64,000 nucleotides of DNA from Pseudomonas neustonica (GCF_003797945.1 NZ_RKKU01000004.1:62001-126000); one strand, 5' to 3'; counted from the first letter of the stretch, positions 26,185 through 37,245 are shown. A program made the numbers and translations. Notes: generated by a model not told the origin, from the sequence alone.

Positions 26185-27612
26185 ATGTTGTCATTACGAC
26201 GTTGGGTAGTAGCAACGGCAGGCGCTGCCCTGCTGGGTTGGCAATCTCTTGTACTGGCGGCGGATCTGCCTGATTTTACCGAGTTGGTAGAAGATGCATC
26301 TCCCGCTATCGTCAATATTAGTACCAAGCAAAAGCCCTCGGCTGTGCCGACCGCTGGTATGCAGGGTATGCCGGATCTGGAAGGCATGCCGCCGATGTTC
26401 CGTGAGTTTTTTGAGCGCAGCTTTCCGCAGTCGCCGGCCCCTCGTGAACACCAGGCGCCCCAATCGCTGGGCTCCGGTTTTATTATTTCCAAAGACGGCT
26501 ACGTTCTTACCAACAACCATGTGGTAGCAGATGCGGATGAAATTTATGTACGCCTCTCCGATCGTCGGGAAATGGAAGCTACCCTGGTAGGTGCTGATCC
26601 TCGTTCAGATCTCGCTCTGCTGAAAATAGACGCAGGTGATGATTTGCCCGTCGTAAAGATTGGTAAATCTGCCGATCTCAAGCCCGGTGAGTGGGTCTTG
26701 GCTATAGGCTCCCCCTTTGGCTTTGATTACTCGGTGACGCAAGGCATCGTCAGCGCCAAAGGGCGCAGTCTGCCAAATGAAAACTATGTTCCTTTCATCC
26801 AGACAGATGTAGCGATCAACCCAGGTAACTCCGGCGGCCCGCTATTCAATCTGGATGGCGAAGTGGTTGGCATTAACTCGCAGATCTTTACTCGTTCTGG
26901 CGGCTTCATGGGGCTCTCTTTCGCGATCCCCATGGACGTAGCGATGGATGTAGTGGAGCAGTTAAAAGCCAGCGGCAGCGTGCAGCGAGGCTGGTTGGGT
27001 GTTGTGATTCAGGAAGTTAACAAAGATCTGGCTGAGTCTTTTGATCTGCCCAAGCCCGCCGGTGCTCTGGTTGCCCAGATTATGCCGGGTGGCCCGGCGG
27101 ACGAAGGCGGCTTGAAGGTGGGTGACGTCATCATGTCGTTCAACGGCGCAGAAATTAGCCGTTCAGCCGATTTGCCACACGCCGTTGGGCGCGTACGTCC
27201 AGGCACCGAGGCGAGCATGGTGGTTATGCGTGATAAATCGCGCAAAACGCTGACGATGGAAATCGGCAGCCTGCCTGAGGATGACAGTGTCGCTGCGCTG
27301 GGTGATTCAGACTCGGCAGCGCCTTCCAAGGCTGACAATCGCTTAGGGGTTAGTGTTGCCGAGCTGAGCGACGAGCAGAAGAAGAATCTGGATATTCATG
27401 CTGGCGTCGTGGTGCGTGAAGTAACCCAGGGGCCGGGCGCTATGGTAGGCCTGCGTGCGGGTGACATTATCACCAACCTGGATAACCAGGCAGTCGACTC
27501 GGTTGCCAATTTTGAAGAGATTGCCAAGGACCTGCCAAGCAATCGCTCTGTCTCCATGCGCGTGATCCGCCAGGGTCGTGCCAGTTACATTACCTTCCGC
27601 TTGCCTGAGTAA
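26185..27612 (+). CDS. mucD: Periplasmic serine protease MucD (DegP/HtrA family)
   Basis: MucD degrades misfolded periplasmic proteins and thereby dampens AlgU activation. The 475-residue precursor has a signal peptide ([22 protein letters not shown], cleaved near residue 26) and a trypsin-like domain with catalytic H112 (LTNNHVV), D142 (PRSDLALL) and S216 (NPGNSGGPL). Two PDZ domains follow (about 265-350 and 380-465; the first starts [11 protein letters not shown]). The ribosome site AGGAG precedes ATG 26185. It is 54 bp downstream of mucC and ends in front of a long hairpin, so it closes the algU operon. Confidence 0.96.
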   Translation: MLSLRRWVVATAGAALLGWQSLVLAADLPDFTELVEDASPAIVNISTKQKPSAVPTAGMQGMPDLEGMPPMFREFFERSFPQSPAPREHQAPQSLGSGFIISKDGYVLTNNHVVADADEIYVRLSDRREMEATLVGADPRSDLALLKIDAGDDLPVVKIGKSADLKPGEWVLAIGSPFGFDYSVTQGIVSAKGRSLPNENYVPFIQTDVAINPGNSGGPLFNLDGEVVGINSQIFTRSGGFMGLSFAIPMDVAMDVVEQLKASGSVQRGWLGVVIQEVNKDLAESFDLPKPAGALVAQIMPGGPADEGGLKVGDVIMSFNGAEISRSADLPHAVGRVRPGTEASMVVMRDKSRKTLTMEIGSLPEDDSVAALGDSDSAAPSKADNRLGVSVAELSDEQKKNLDIHAGVVVREVTQGPGAMVGLRAGDIITNLDNQAVDSVANFEEIAKDLPSNRSVSMRVIRQGRASYITFRLPE

Positions 27613-27629
27613 CTCGGCCCCTGCAGTTT

Positions 27630-27662
27630 CCGCTGAAAGGCGCTTCGCGCGTCCTTCAGCGG
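27630..27662 (+). terminator. Long hairpin at the end of the algU-mucABCD operon
   Basis: CCGCTGAAAGG (27630-27640) pairs with CCTTCAGCGG (27653-27662), with further pairing of CGC and GCG around a TTCG loop. The stem starts 18 bp after the mucD stop. It lacks a T-run, so termination would be partial or Rho-assisted, allowing some read-through into lepA. Confidence 0.55.
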
Positions 27663-27775
27663 CTAGCGCTGCGATAGCACCGTCCTTTGTAATCAGGTAC
27701 ACTCGCCGGCTGTTTTCAAGGGATTTTCTCCCTTTCATCGCCATGTCTGGCAACTACGTCTGGATGATCCGCGCT

Positions 27776-29575
27776 GTGAGTGACCTGAGCTTAATACGTA
27801 ATTTCTCCATTATTGCCCACATTGACCACGGCAAATCTACTCTGGCGGATCGGTTTATCCAGATCTGCGGCGGATTGACCGAGCGCGAGATGGAAGCCCA
27901 GGTGCTGGACTCCATGGATCTGGAGCGTGAGCGCGGCATTACCATCAAGGCGCACAGCGTGACGCTGTACTACACCGCCAAGGATGGAAAAACCTACCAG
28001 CTGAATTTTATTGATACGCCTGGTCATGTCGATTTTCATTACGAAGTTAGCCGGTCCCTTGCCGCCTGTGAGGGCGCGTTGCTGGTGGTGGACGCCGCGC
28101 AAGGGGTTGAGGCGCAGTCAGTAGCCAACTGCTATACGGCGATTGAGCAGGGCCTGGAGGTGATGCCGGTCCTCAACAAGATCGACTTGCCGCAGGCTGA
28201 ACCTGAACGGGTGAAGGCTGAGATTGAAAGTGTGATCGGTATTGATGCTACCGACGCCGTGGCGTGCAGCGCCAAAAGCGGGATCGGAGTAGAGGAGGTG
28301 CTGGAAGCACTGATCAAGACTATTCCGGCCCCTGAGGGGAATATTGATGCACCCCTGCAAGCGCTGATTATCGACTCCTGGTTTGATAACTACCTTGGCG
28401 TCGTATCTCTGGTTCGAGTCAAACACGGCCGTATCAAGAAAGGCGACAAGGTTCTGGTCAAATCTACCGGCAAACAGCATCAGGTTGACAGCGTCGGCGT
28501 ATTTAACCCCAAGCATTCTGAAACCGCAGACCTCAAGGCTGGGGAAGTTGGCTTTATCATCGCCGGTATCAAGGACATTCATGGTGCCCCGGTGGGCGAT
28601 ACGCTGACACTGGCTGCGACGCCGGACGTGGATATGTTGCCCGGCTTTCAGCGGGTCAAGCCGCAGGTATATGCGGGCTTATTCCCGGTCAGCTCTGACG
28701 ATTTTGAAGATTTCCGCGAAGCACTGCAGAAGCTCACGTTGAACGATGCGGCGCTGCAATTTGAACCGGAAAGTTCGGAAGCCCTGGGTTTTGGTTTCCG
28801 TATCGGCTTTCTGGGCATGTTGCACATGGAGATCATTCAGGAGCGCCTGGAGCGCGAGTATGATCTCGATCTGATCACCACGGCGCCTACGGTAGTCTTT
28901 GAGGTGGTCAAAAAGGACGGTGAACTGATCTACGTCGATAACCCGTCCCATCTGCCTGATCCTTCGATGATCGAGGAAATGCGTGAGCCTATTGTGCGCG
29001 CCAATATTCTGGTGCCGCAGGATCATTTGGGCAGCGTGATTACCCTGTGCATCGACAAGCGCGGTGTGCAGCATGACATGATTTTTCTCGGCACCCAGGT
29101 TCAGGTAATTTACGACCTGCCGATGAACGAAGTGGTGCTGGATTTCTTTGATCGACTCAAGTCGGTTAGTCGCGGCTATGCTTCTCTGGATTACAGTTTT
29201 GACCGTTTCCAGGCTGCCAAGTTGGTACGTCTGGATGTGATGATCAATGGTGAGAAGGTCGATGCTCTGGCGTTGATTGTGCATCGCGACGCGGCGGCCT
29301 TCAAAGGACGCCAGCTGGTTGAGAAAATGCGCGAACTGATACCTCGCCAGATGTTTGATGTGGCCATTCAGGCGGCCATGGGCGGGCAGATTGTTGCGCG
29401 TTCAACGGTCAAGGCGTTGCGCAAAAACGTACTTGCCAAATGTTATGGTGGTGATGCCAGCCGTAAGAAGAAACTGCTTGAGAAGCAGAAGGCCGGTAAG
29501 AAACGCATGAAGCAGGTGGGTAGTGTAGAAATTCCGCAGGATGCCTTCCTTGCGGTCCTCAAAGTAGATAACTAG
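27776..29575 (+). CDS. lepA: Elongation factor 4 (LepA)
   Basis: LepA is a ribosome-associated translational GTPase involved in initiation or assembly and in recovery of stalled ribosomes. The 599-residue protein has the family N-terminus [27 protein letters not shown] with G1 (AHIDHGKST), G3 (DTPGHVDF) and G4 (NKIDLP). The LepA-specific C-terminal domain ends [22 protein letters not shown] start it at GTG 27776, because the family begins there; the frame stays open back to 27578, but that extension overlaps mucD and its hairpin. It is followed 18 bp later by lepB, the usual arrangement. Confidence 0.96.
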   Translation: MSDLSLIRNFSIIAHIDHGKSTLADRFIQICGGLTEREMEAQVLDSMDLERERGITIKAHSVTLYYTAKDGKTYQLNFIDTPGHVDFHYEVSRSLAACEGALLVVDAAQGVEAQSVANCYTAIEQGLEVMPVLNKIDLPQAEPERVKAEIESVIGIDATDAVACSAKSGIGVEEVLEALIKTIPAPEGNIDAPLQALIIDSWFDNYLGVVSLVRVKHGRIKKGDKVLVKSTGKQHQVDSVGVFNPKHSETADLKAGEVGFIIAGIKDIHGAPVGDTLTLAATPDVDMLPGFQRVKPQVYAGLFPVSSDDFEDFREALQKLTLNDAALQFEPESSEALGFGFRIGFLGMLHMEIIQERLEREYDLDLITTAPTVVFEVVKKDGELIYVDNPSHLPDPSMIEEMREPIVRANILVPQDHLGSVITLCIDKRGVQHDMIFLGTQVQVIYDLPMNEVVLDFFDRLKSVSRGYASLDYSFDRFQAAKLVRLDVMINGEKVDALALIVHRDAAAFKGRQLVEKMRELIPRQMFDVAIQAAMGGQIVARSTVKALRKNVLAKCYGGDASRKKKLLEKQKAGKKRMKQVGSVEIPQDAFLAVLKVDN

Positions 29576-29593
29576 GAACGAGACGCGCACATA

Positions 29594-30475
29594 ATGATGC
29601 ACATCAATTTCCCGCTGGTGTTGGTGCTGGCCGTTGCCATCAGCGGTTTTCTCGCGCTGATCGACTTCCTGTTTCTTGCTCCTCGCCGCCGCCGCGCGGT
29701 GGCCCGCTATGAAGCTGAAGTCGACGTGGCGGACCCGCAGACTATCGAGCGATTGGATAAAGAGCCGCTGCTGGTTGAGTATGGCAAGTCGTTTTTTCCA
29801 GTCCTGGCGGTGGTGCTAATCCTGCGCTCTTTTTTGGTTGAGCCGTTTCAGATTCCGTCCGGATCAATGAAGCCTACCCTCGCAGTGGGTGACTTTATTC
29901 TGGTGAACAAGTTTGCCTATGGCATCCGCTTACCGGTCGCTGACGTCAAGGTGATCCCGATAGGTGACCCCCAGCGCGGCGATGTCATGGTATTCCGCTA
30001 TCCTAACGATCCGGCCACCAACTACATCAAGCGGGTGGTAGGTCTGCCGGGCGATCACATTCGTTACGCTGACAAGCAGCTTTACGTGAACGGTAAAAAG
30101 GTCGAGCACGAGCTAGTCGAAATAACCCATGATGATGAAGTACCGGCGGGACATCCTTTGCAGGCCTTTGCGAATGCAGCTATATATCGTGAACAGCTGG
30201 GTGAGGTGAGTCACCTTATTCGCCAGAAGGAACTGTCACAAACGCCGCCCGAAAAAGAGTGGGTAGTGCCTGAGGGGCACTACTTTATGATGGGCGACAA
30301 CCGTGACAACTCCAATGACAGCCGTTATTGGCATGCCGACGATATGCCCAAGGAGTTGTGGGGAATGGTTCCGGACAACTATATTGTGGGCAAGGCTTTT
30401 GCCGTCTGGATGCACTGGCCCGAACCCAAGCTGAGCAATCTGCCGAGTTTTTCCAGCGTGGCCCTGATTCACTAA
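29594..30475 (+). CDS. lepB: Signal peptidase I
   Basis: LepB cleaves signal peptides from exported proteins at the outer face of the inner membrane. The 293-residue protein has two N-terminal transmembrane helices (about 6-28 and 66-82). The catalytic Ser91 is in PSGSMKPTLAVGDFI and Lys146 in NYIKRVVGLPGD. The C-terminal box YFMMGDNRDNSNDSRYW is intact. ATG 29594 is directly followed by a second ATG, either of which may be used. It lies between lepA and a DUF4845 gene in the conserved lepA-lepB-rnc-era cluster. Confidence 0.96.
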   Translation: MMHINFPLVLVLAVAISGFLALIDFLFLAPRRRRAVARYEAEVDVADPQTIERLDKEPLLVEYGKSFFPVLAVVLILRSFLVEPFQIPSGSMKPTLAVGDFILVNKFAYGIRLPVADVKVIPIGDPQRGDVMVFRYPNDPATNYIKRVVGLPGDHIRYADKQLYVNGKKVEHELVEITHDDEVPAGHPLQAFANAAIYREQLGEVSHLIRQKELSQTPPEKEWVVPEGHYFMMGDNRDNSNDSRYWHADDMPKELWGMVPDNYIVGKAFAVWMHWPEPKLSNLPSFSSVALIH

Positions 30476-30528
30476 AGGGCGTGTGGCAGTTGTCAACATA
30501 ACATCAACAACGGACGTGCGAGGTTATC

Positions 30529-30906
30529 ATGCGCCACTCTCAGAAAGGGGCATCGTTTTTTGGCTGGTTGGCGGTTATTGCGCTGCTGGTATTTGCGATG
30601 GTCATTGCGATGAAGCTGGTTCCTATTTACATGGACCATTTTGCCCTGCGCAATATCGTGACTTCGGTTAACGAGGACCCTAGCCTCAAGATTCGTTCAA
30701 TGCGTGATTTGAACTCCCACATCAGCAAGGGGCTGCAGATCAACAGTATTCGCGATATCGATGCGAAGGAAGCAATCAAGGTTACTGCCAGTGGCAATGA
30801 TGCCTACACGGTGGTGATCAAATACGAGCAACGCGCGCCATTGCTCGACACAGTGGACCTACTGGTTCATTTTGACGAAACTCATATTATCAGACCTTTA
30901 AAGTGA
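30529..30906 (+). CDS. DUF4845 membrane protein
   Basis: The 125-residue protein of unknown function belongs to the DUF4845 family, almost always found between lepB and rnc in pseudomonads and relatives. One N-terminal transmembrane helix is visible (about 9-28, [23 protein letters not shown]), followed by the family's [14 protein letters not shown] segment and a soluble domain, probably periplasmic. The stop codon overlaps the rnc start (GTGA at 30903-30906), so translation is coupled. A link to protein export or cell-envelope function is inferred only from its neighbours. Confidence 0.88.
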   Translation: MRHSQKGASFFGWLAVIALLVFAMVIAMKLVPIYMDHFALRNIVTSVNEDPSLKIRSMRDLNSHISKGLQINSIRDIDAKEAIKVTASGNDAYTVVIKYEQRAPLLDTVDLLVHFDETHIIRPLK

Positions 30907-31592
30907 GCAATCAGCTAGACCGACTGGAACGCAGGATAGGCTATCAGTTCAAGGATCAGGACCTCTTGGTGCTGGCCTTGACTCACCGTAGTCTCGGTGG
31001 CCGAAACAATGAACGGCTGGAGTTTTTGGGCGACTCGATTCTTAACTTTGTCGCCGCCGAAATGCTCTTTCAACACTTTCCGCAGGCACGCGAAGGTCAG
31101 CTCTCACGCCTGCGTGCACGTTTGGTCAAGGGTGTGACCCTGGCTGAACTGGCCAAGGGCTTTGAGTTGGGCGAGTATCTTCGTCTGGGCTCTGGCGAGC
31201 TTAAAAGCGGCGGTTTCCGCCGCGAATCCATTCTTGCTGATGCGACTGAAGCGATTATTGGCGCCATCTATCTTGATAGCGGGATGGAGGCGGCTCGCGA
31301 GCGCGTGCTGGATTGGCTGGTTGGTCATATTTCGACCTTGACGCTGGTCGACAATAACAAGGATCCGAAAACCCGACTGCAGGAGTTTCTGCAGTCGCGG
31401 CAGAGCGAACTGCCTCGTTATGAGGTGATTGAGAGTAGTGGTGAAGCCCACTGCCGTACCTTCAAAGTGGACTGCCAGGTTGATCTGCTGGCGCAGCCTA
31501 CGTTCGGTGAAGGTAATAGTCGTAGACTGGCTGAGCAGAAAGCGGCTCAGTTGGCCCTTATTGCCCTGGGTGTGGAGAAAGCAGATGACTGA
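30903..31592 (+). CDS. rnc: Ribonuclease III
   Basis: RNase III cleaves double-stranded RNA, processing rRNA precursors and some mRNAs. The 229-residue protein has the nuclease domain with the signature [11 protein letters not shown] (metal-binding Glu and Asp) and the second acidic patch in [14 protein letters not shown]. The double-stranded-RNA-binding domain follows ([40 protein letters not shown]). It starts at GTG 30903 within the stop of the previous gene, without its own good ribosome site. Its end overlaps the era start by 8 bp. The rnc-era-recO order is conserved widely. Confidence 0.96.
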   Translation: MSNQLDRLERRIGYQFKDQDLLVLALTHRSLGGRNNERLEFLGDSILNFVAAEMLFQHFPQAREGQLSRLRARLVKGVTLAELAKGFELGEYLRLGSGELKSGGFRRESILADATEAIIGAIYLDSGMEAARERVLDWLVGHISTLTLVDNNKDPKTRLQEFLQSRQSELPRYEVIESSGEAHCRTFKVDCQVDLLAQPTFGEGNSRRLAEQKAAQLALIALGVEKADD

Positions 31593-32487
31593 AGCTGTCA
31601 GCCGTTGTGGTTATGTTGCCATTGTCGGGCGTCCCAACGTTGGCAAGTCGACCTTGCTGAATCATATTCTTGGCCAAAAGTTGGCAATTACCTCGCGTAA
31701 GCCGCAAACCACGCGGCACACCATGTTGGGTATCAAGACTGAAGAGGCCATTCAGGCTATTTATGTAGACACACCGGGTCTGCATAAGGAAAACGAGAAG
31801 GCGCTCAACCGCTTCATGAACAAGAGCGCCAGTCAGGCGTTGCGTGATGTCGATGTTGTGCTCTTTGTCGTGGATCGTACCCGCTGGACGGACGAGGACC
31901 AGATGGTCTTTGATCGAGTGCAGTACGTTACTTGCCCGATTATCCTGGTGGTCAACAAGGTTGATCGAATGGATGACAAAAGCGAGGTCTTGCCGCACCT
32001 GGAGTGGCTGACTGCGCAACTACCCAATGCTGAGGTGGTGCCGGTGTCGGCCTTGCATGGTCGTAATATCGAGCTACTGGAGCAACTGATCGCCGAGCGT
32101 TTGCCCGAGAGTGAACACTTCTACCCGGAAGATCAGCTTACTGACCGCAGCTCCCGTTTCCTGGCTGCAGAGCTGGTGCGCGAGAAAGTCATGCGCCAGC
32201 TGGGCGCCGAGATCCCTTATCAGGTTGCCGTCGAAATTGAGCAGTTCAAACAGGAGGGCAAGATTTTGCATATTCATGCCTTGATTCTGGTTGAGCGCGA
32301 TGGTCAGAAGAAGATCATTATTGGTGACGGTGGCGACCGTCTGAAGAAAATTGGTCAAGAGTCCCGGCTCGATATGCAAAAGCTGTTCGGCAGCAAGGTT
32401 ATGTTGCACTTGTGGGTTAAAGTGCGCCGAGGCTGGTCGGACGACGAACGCGCGTTGAGTTCGCTGGGCTATCGTTTCGACGACTGA
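31585..32487 (+). CDS. era: GTPase Era
   Basis: Era binds the 3' end of 16S rRNA and couples small-subunit maturation to growth. The 300-residue protein has G1 ([12 protein letters not shown]), G2 (KPQTTRH), G3 (DTPGLH) and G4 (NKVDRMDD) motifs, then a C-terminal KH domain with the [24 protein letters not shown] signature. ATG 31585 overlaps the rnc stop; the frame is open much further upstream, but those residues are an rnc shadow. recO follows 15 bp later. Length and motifs are normal. Confidence 0.97.
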   Translation: MTEAVSRCGYVAIVGRPNVGKSTLLNHILGQKLAITSRKPQTTRHTMLGIKTEEAIQAIYVDTPGLHKENEKALNRFMNKSASQALRDVDVVLFVVDRTRWTDEDQMVFDRVQYVTCPIILVVNKVDRMDDKSEVLPHLEWLTAQLPNAEVVPVSALHGRNIELLEQLIAERLPESEHFYPEDQLTDRSSRFLAAELVREKVMRQLGAEIPYQVAVEIEQFKQEGKILHIHALILVERDGQKKIIIGDGGDRLKKIGQESRLDMQKLFGSKVMLHLWVKVRRGWSDDERALSSLGYRFDD

Positions 32488-32502
32488 TTCGGCGTCCTCG
32501 CC

Positions 32503-33201
32503 ATGATCCTCGATCTGCAGCCGGCCTACGTGCTGCATAGCCGACCCTACCGCGACAGCAGTGCGCTGGTGGATCTGCTGACGCTGCATGGTGGATTGCA
32601 GCGTGTTGTCTGGCGGGGGGCGCGACGCGGCAAGGGTATACGCCCGCAAGCTTTCACCCCGCTGTTGGTGGCGCTCTATGGCCGCGGCGAACTCAAAACC
32701 CTAAAGCAGGCCGAGGTTGCCGGTAGCCATGTTCGCCTGCAGGGGGAAGCACTTTTCAGCGGGCTCTATCTCAATGAGTTATTGGTCCGTTTGCTGTCTT
32801 TCGGCGATCCGCAGACATTACTCTTTTCCGCCTATCAAACTGCACTGGAACAACTGGTCGGAGAGCGCTCGGTAGAGCCGGTTTTGCGTGAATTCGAGTG
32901 GCAACTGCTTGACCTGATGGGCTACGGTTTCAGTTTGTTGCACGACGCGCAGGATCAACCGCTGTTACCGTCCGCGCTTTACCTGTGGGATGCTGAGCAG
33001 GGACTGCTGCGAGTTGACCGAGAGCAGCCTGGGTTGCTCCCCGGCGCAGGGCTGTTGGCGATGGCAGTCAGTGACTGGCAGCATCCGGCGGCGCTGCATA
33101 CGGCTAAGAGGTTAATGCGCAAAGCGCTCGCGGTGCACTTGGGCGATCGGCCGCTGATGAGTCGCCAGCTGTTTTCCGTGGGGCGTGACGCCAAGTCTTG
33201 A
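32503..33201 (+). CDS. recO: DNA repair protein RecO
   Basis: RecO acts with RecF and RecR to load RecA on single-stranded DNA coated with SSB. The 232-residue protein has the N-terminal OB-fold (PAYVLHSRPYRDSSALVDLLTLHGGLQRVVWRGARR) that marks the family, then the helical domain (GLYLNELLVRLLSF). The zinc-finger cysteines seen in many RecO proteins are absent, as is common in gammaproteobacteria. It lies 15 bp after era, and recJ of the same pathway is also in this window. Confidence 0.94.
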   Translation: MILDLQPAYVLHSRPYRDSSALVDLLTLHGGLQRVVWRGARRGKGIRPQAFTPLLVALYGRGELKTLKQAEVAGSHVRLQGEALFSGLYLNELLVRLLSFGDPQTLLFSAYQTALEQLVGERSVEPVLREFEWQLLDLMGYGFSLLHDAQDQPLLPSALYLWDAEQGLLRVDREQPGLLPGAGLLAMAVSDWQHPAALHTAKRLMRKALAVHLGDRPLMSRQLFSVGRDAKS

Positions 33202-33253
33202 GCTTTTTATCGCGGCGACTTACGGTCGTTAGCAATGACAGGAGATGTTCAGC

Positions 33254-33997
33254 ATGAGTGAGATTAGTCGTGTGTTGCTTGGAGTTAATATCGATCATGT
33301 TGCCACCTTGCGCGAGGCTCGCGGTACGCGGTACCCGGACCCGGTCCAGGCAGCCATTGAAGCGGAGCAGGCCGGTGCGGATGGGATTACGGTGCACCTA
33401 CGCGAGGATCGCAGGCACATTCAGGAACGTGACGTTCTGCTGTTGGCAGAGGTGCTGCAAACGCGGATGAACTTTGAGATGGCAGTCACCGACGAAATGA
33501 TCGCTTTTGCGGAAAAGCTCAAGCCGGCCCATGTTTGCCTTGTGCCCGAGCGGCGTGAAGAGCTGACCACCGAGGGCGGGTTGGATGTCTGTGGCAATGA
33601 GGCTCGTGTGCAGTCGGCAGTAGAGCGTCTGTCGGCCGCAGGCTCAGAAGTGTCTCTGTTTATTGATCCGGACGCGCGTCAGATTGAGGCTGCGAAACGC
33701 GTCGGGGCGCCGGTGATTGAATTACACACAGGGCATTATGCTGATACCGAAGGTGCCGAGCAGCGCGACGCACTCAAGCGTATTCAGACTGCCGTAACTT
33801 ATGCACGCAAGCTGGGGCTGGTGGTCAATGCAGGCCATGGGTTGCATTACCATAATGTCGAGCCAATCGCGGCCATAGCGGGTATCAACGAGCTGAACAT
33901 TGGTCACGCTATTATCGCGCGCGCGCTATTTTCCGGTCTTGCCAGCGCGGTGAAGGATATGCGCTCGCTGATTCTCGACGCTGCTGCGCGGCCATGA
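33254..33997 (+). CDS. pdxJ: Pyridoxine 5'-phosphate synthase
   Basis: PdxJ condenses 1-deoxy-D-xylulose 5-phosphate with 3-amino-2-oxopropyl phosphate to make pyridoxine 5'-phosphate, the last ring-forming step of vitamin B6 synthesis. The 247-residue TIM-barrel protein has the family blocks [61 protein letters not shown] and [13 protein letters not shown] 33254 is preceded by CAGGAG. The stop overlaps the acpS start by 4 bp; pdxJ-acpS pairing is conserved in E. coli and pseudomonads. Confidence 0.96.
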   Translation: MSEISRVLLGVNIDHVATLREARGTRYPDPVQAAIEAEQAGADGITVHLREDRRHIQERDVLLLAEVLQTRMNFEMAVTDEMIAFAEKLKPAHVCLVPERREELTTEGGLDVCGNEARVQSAVERLSAAGSEVSLFIDPDARQIEAAKRVGAPVIELHTGHYADTEGAEQRDALKRIQTAVTYARKLGLVVNAGHGLHYHNVEPIAAIAGINELNIGHAIIARALFSGLASAVKDMRSLILDAAARP

Positions 33998-34374
33998 TTC
34001 GCGCTATTGGCACTGATCTGGTACTGGTGTCGCGCATTGAAGCCGTGCTGGGGCGTCAGGGTGAACGCTTCGCCAGGCGTATATTGACGGCGACGGAGTT
34101 TCAACGGTTTGCCGTGCATCGCCAGCCAGCCCGTTTCTTGGCTAAGCGTTTTGCCGCTAAAGAGGCGATCCTCAAGGCGCTGGGCACTGGGCTGGCTGGC
34201 GGACTGTCATGGCAGCATATGCAAATTGATAACGATCCGGCTGGCGCGCCCTTGGTGCAGCTGAGTGGTGTTGCGGCAGAGCGTCTGGAGCTGGGCGGAG
34301 GCGGCCGCATGTTGCTGTCGTTGAGCGATGAGCGTGAGCAGGCGCTGGCCTTTGCCGTATGGTCACTCGACTGA
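33994..34374 (+). CDS. acpS: Holo-[acyl-carrier-protein] synthase
   Basis: AcpS transfers the 4'-phosphopantetheine arm from CoA to acyl carrier protein. The 126-residue size is typical. The Mg-binding motif IGTDLV near residue 5-10 and the second motif [16 protein letters not shown] around 49-64 carry the conserved Asp and Glu/Lys. It overlaps pdxJ by 4 bp at its start. Its last 12 bp overlap the convergent end of gacS. No oddity was seen. Confidence 0.95.
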   Translation: MIRAIGTDLVLVSRIEAVLGRQGERFARRILTATEFQRFAVHRQPARFLAKRFAAKEAILKALGTGLAGGLSWQHMQIDNDPAGAPLVQLSGVAAERLELGGGGRMLLSLSDEREQALAFAVWSLD

Positions 34375-37143
34375 GGTTATTTCCAGCAACCGCTCCATGG
34401 CTTGCATCATCAGGGTGATCTCCACCTCTGCAGCCCCGCCTTCTTTCAGTCTGGTCTCGGCACGCAGACAGGCTTGACGCAGTTCCGGAACGCCACAGTA
34501 TCGCGTGGCGCCGTGCAGTTTGTGCACGGTTTCCAGCAAGGCCTCCTGGTCACCGTTTGTCATAGCCTGAGCCATACGTGTGCGCTCACCAGGTAGGCCA
34601 GCCAGCAACATCTCCAGCATGTCACTAGCCAGGTCGGCTTTGCCCGCAGCTAGGCGCAGGCCCTCCGCAGGGTCTACCACCAGCGGGCTCGGCTTGGATA
34701 GAACCTCAGGTTGGGCTGCTTGTGGCGGTGGGGTAAGCAGTTGCTGCCCGGTCCACTTCTCAATACATTCGCGCAGTTGCTCGGGGCTGATTGGCTTGCA
34801 CAGGTAGTCATTCATGCCGCATTTGAGCAGGCGCCGACGTTCGTCTGCCAGCGCGTGCGCGGTGAGCGCGATAATCGGCGCCGGGTGCTGGTCGCTTAGC
34901 TCCTCACGCAAGCGAATTTCCTCAGTGGTCTGGCGGCCATCCATGCCGGGCATTTGCACGTCCATGAAAATCAGGTCGAAGCGTTGCTCATGCAAAACCT
35001 CTAATGCCTCTTCGCCACTGCCGACGCTTAGCACTCGGGTGCCCATTTCTGACAAAAAGGTTTCCACCAGCTTAAGATTAGCTTCGTTGTCATCCACGCA
35101 CAGTACGCTAACCGAACCTGGGTTCTCGCGCCTCTCTGTTTGCTGGCTTAGCTGTTGTGTGGCCAGCAGACTGCGTGGTTGCAATAACTGAGTCGCTGCG
35201 CGAAATAGTTTGCGCGTGCACAGCGGCTTGGATAACACGGCGCAGTGCGCACCGGGCAGGCTATCTAGTTGCTGGGTGTGCTCCGTCGTATTGGTCATCA
35301 GAATGCTTTGGCAGCGTCCACTGTCAGCCCAGTCGCGCATGCAGGCCAACATGGCCGACATAGATGTGTCGAGCGCTGGGCTGCCCAGTAAAACGAGGCG
35401 AATATCCTGACCGTCGGGCATGTCCAGTGCGCGTTCCAATGCACTCAGATCTGGATACTGGTTAATCTCCAGCCCCAGATCCTGCAGGCAATGAACCAGC
35501 GCCTGCCGGCTTAGTTGCTGAGGCTCGCAGAGTGCCACCCTGATACCTTTCAATGGCTGGATAGGCAGATCGTCACTGGCTTGGCTGGACTTTTTCAGGC
35601 GAATGGTCAGCCAGAACTCGGAGCCTTCATTAACGGCGCTGTTGAGTCCGATATCGCCATGCATTTGCTCAACCAGGCGTTTGGTAATGACCAGCCCCAG
35701 GCCGGTGCCGCCGGGTTGGCGTGAGAGCGAGTTATCTACCTGGCTGAATGCTTTGAATAACGACTTTTGTTGGGCGCTGGTCAGACCTTCGCCAGTGTCG
35801 GTGACGCTCAGGCGCAGCGTTACGTGATCCTCGTCTTCGTCCTCCAGCATAGTGCGCAGGCAGACTGAACCCTCGTGGGTGAACTTGATGGCGTTGCTGA
35901 CCAGATTGGAGAGAATCTGTTTGAGTCGCAAGGCATCACCGCTAAGTCCCAGCGGCGCGTCGCGGTAGATCAGGCTGACGAGCTCGAGGTCTTTTTGATG
36001 CGCGGCTGGTGCGAGCATCGTCAGGGTGTCCTGAATCAGATCGCGCAGATTGAATGGCATGTTTTCCAATACCAATTTGCCGGCTTCGATTTTCGAGAAA
36101 TCGAGAATCTCATTGATAATGGCCAGCAAGTTGTCGGCAGACTTGGTGATGGTGCCCAGGTATTCTTCCTGGCGTGACGTCATTTCGGTACGTTGCAGCA
36201 GGTTACTGAAGCCGAGAATGCCGTTTAGTGGCGTGCGCAGTTCGTGGCTCATGTTGGCGAGAAATTCTGACTTGATGCGATTCGCTTCCTGTGCGGTTTT
36301 GCGCGCCATATCGAGTTCGATATTTTGTACTTCAATGGTTTCCAGCGTTTGTCGCAGATCTTCGGTCGCTTGATCCACGTTTTGTTGCAGCTCGCCCTGT
36401 GCGCTTTGCAGTGCCTGGGCCATGGTATTGATCCCGCTGGCGAGATCGTCCAGTTCGCGGCTGCCCTGTTCGTCCAGCCTGACGTCGAGTTGCCCCCTGC
36501 TGATACGTGCGATTGTTTGGTTGATATGTGCGATCGGACCTATGATTCGCTGGCCCATAGCGCTAACCAGCGCCCCGGTTATAAGCAAGCCGATCATAAT
36601 CAGTACCAGCGTGGTCAGCAGACTTTGATAACTGCGTAGCAGTGTATTGCCGTGACTCAGTTCTACTTCCAGCCAGCCAAGCAGGGCATCAGGTTCAAGG
36701 TCGGGGCGATCCACCTTTTCCAGCAGGCCGGGACTGGCCAGCAGTGGTAGCGTGAAGTGGGTGCTTTGTTTGCTGGCCTGAATCTGCAGGCCGGTTCCGG
36801 CAGCCAGGCCGGTCTCCGGTAGGGTTCGGCCTGCCAGGTGCATTTGTGGGCCGCTATGCTCAAGCAACTGCTTGTCGCTGTCGTACAGCGAAATTGAACG
36901 CACGTCCTGGTAGTTCAGTGCGCGACTCAATGTGCTGCGCAGGCGCTCTGGTTGGCGTGCCAGAAGCGCTTCGGCCGCTGGCCGCTGCAGGTGCTCTGCG
37001 GTCATCTGGCCGCGTTCCAGCAACTGTTGCTCCAGGTCCTGCAATTGCTGCCAACTGAAGTAACCACCCAGCACCAGAGCGAGCAGGCCGCAGGGGAGCA
37101 GGGTCATTAGCAGAATGCGGGTCTTTATGCCGATCTCGTTCAT
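34363..37143 (-). CDS. gacS: Tripartite sensor kinase GacS (BarA type)
   Basis: GacS phosphorylates the response regulator GacA, driving Rsm small RNAs and the switch to secondary metabolism and biofilm life. The 926-residue length matches P. aeruginosa GacS. Domains in order: TM1 (~10-28), periplasmic sensor (~30-170), TM2 (~175-196), HAMP (~197-250), HisKA with phospho-His300 (NMSHELRTPLNG), HATPase (~415-530), receiver (~650-770, SVLCVDDNEANLKLVE and FMDVQMPGMDG) and Hpt with a histidine in ETVHKLHGATRYCG. I start at ATG 37143 (MNEIGIKTR); the frame runs on to 37761 but overlaps cysM. It is divergent from cysM. No partner gacA is in the window. Confidence 0.95.
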   Translation of the reverse strand: MNEIGIKTRILLMTLLPCGLLALVLGGYFSWQQLQDLEQQLLERGQMTAEHLQRPAAEALLARQPERLRSTLSRALNYQDVRSISLYDSDKQLLEHSGPQMHLAGRTLPETGLAAGTGLQIQASKQSTHFTLPLLASPGLLEKVDRPDLEPDALLGWLEVELSHGNTLLRSYQSLLTTLVLIMIGLLITGALVSAMGQRIIGPIAHINQTIARISRGQLDVRLDEQGSRELDDLASGINTMAQALQSAQGELQQNVDQATEDLRQTLETIEVQNIELDMARKTAQEANRIKSEFLANMSHELRTPLNGILGFSNLLQRTEMTSRQEEYLGTITKSADNLLAIINEILDFSKIEAGKLVLENMPFNLRDLIQDTLTMLAPAAHQKDLELVSLIYRDAPLGLSGDALRLKQILSNLVSNAIKFTHEGSVCLRTMLEDEDEDHVTLRLSVTDTGEGLTSAQQKSLFKAFSQVDNSLSRQPGGTGLGLVITKRLVEQMHGDIGLNSAVNEGSEFWLTIRLKKSSQASDDLPIQPLKGIRVALCEPQQLSRQALVHCLQDLGLEINQYPDLSALERALDMPDGQDIRLVLLGSPALDTSMSAMLACMRDWADSGRCQSILMTNTTEHTQQLDSLPGAHCAVLSKPLCTRKLFRAATQLLQPRSLLATQQLSQQTERRENPGSVSVLCVDDNEANLKLVETFLSEMGTRVLSVGSGEEALEVLHEQRFDLIFMDVQMPGMDGRQTTEEIRLREELSDQHPAPIIALTAHALADERRRLLKCGMNDYLCKPISPEQLRECIEKWTGQQLLTPPPQAAQPEVLSKPSPLVVDPAEGLRLAAGKADLASDMLEMLLAGLPGERTRMAQAMTNGDQEALLETVHKLHGATRYCGVPELRQACLRAETRLKEGGAAEVEITLMMQAMERLLEITSVE

Positions 37144-37245
37144 TGTGTATATCCGCCAAGCCGATGCCGGTATCATAGGCCGACTGAAAAGAAAGCGCAG
37201 CCTTGGCTGGTGATTTGCTCCGTGACCAGGCTCCCAGGATGAACA

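Noticed and set aside
27578-27775. N-terminal extension of lepA
   Set aside because: It overlaps the mucD 3' end and hairpin; LepA proteins begin with the SDLSLIRNF segment found at 27776.
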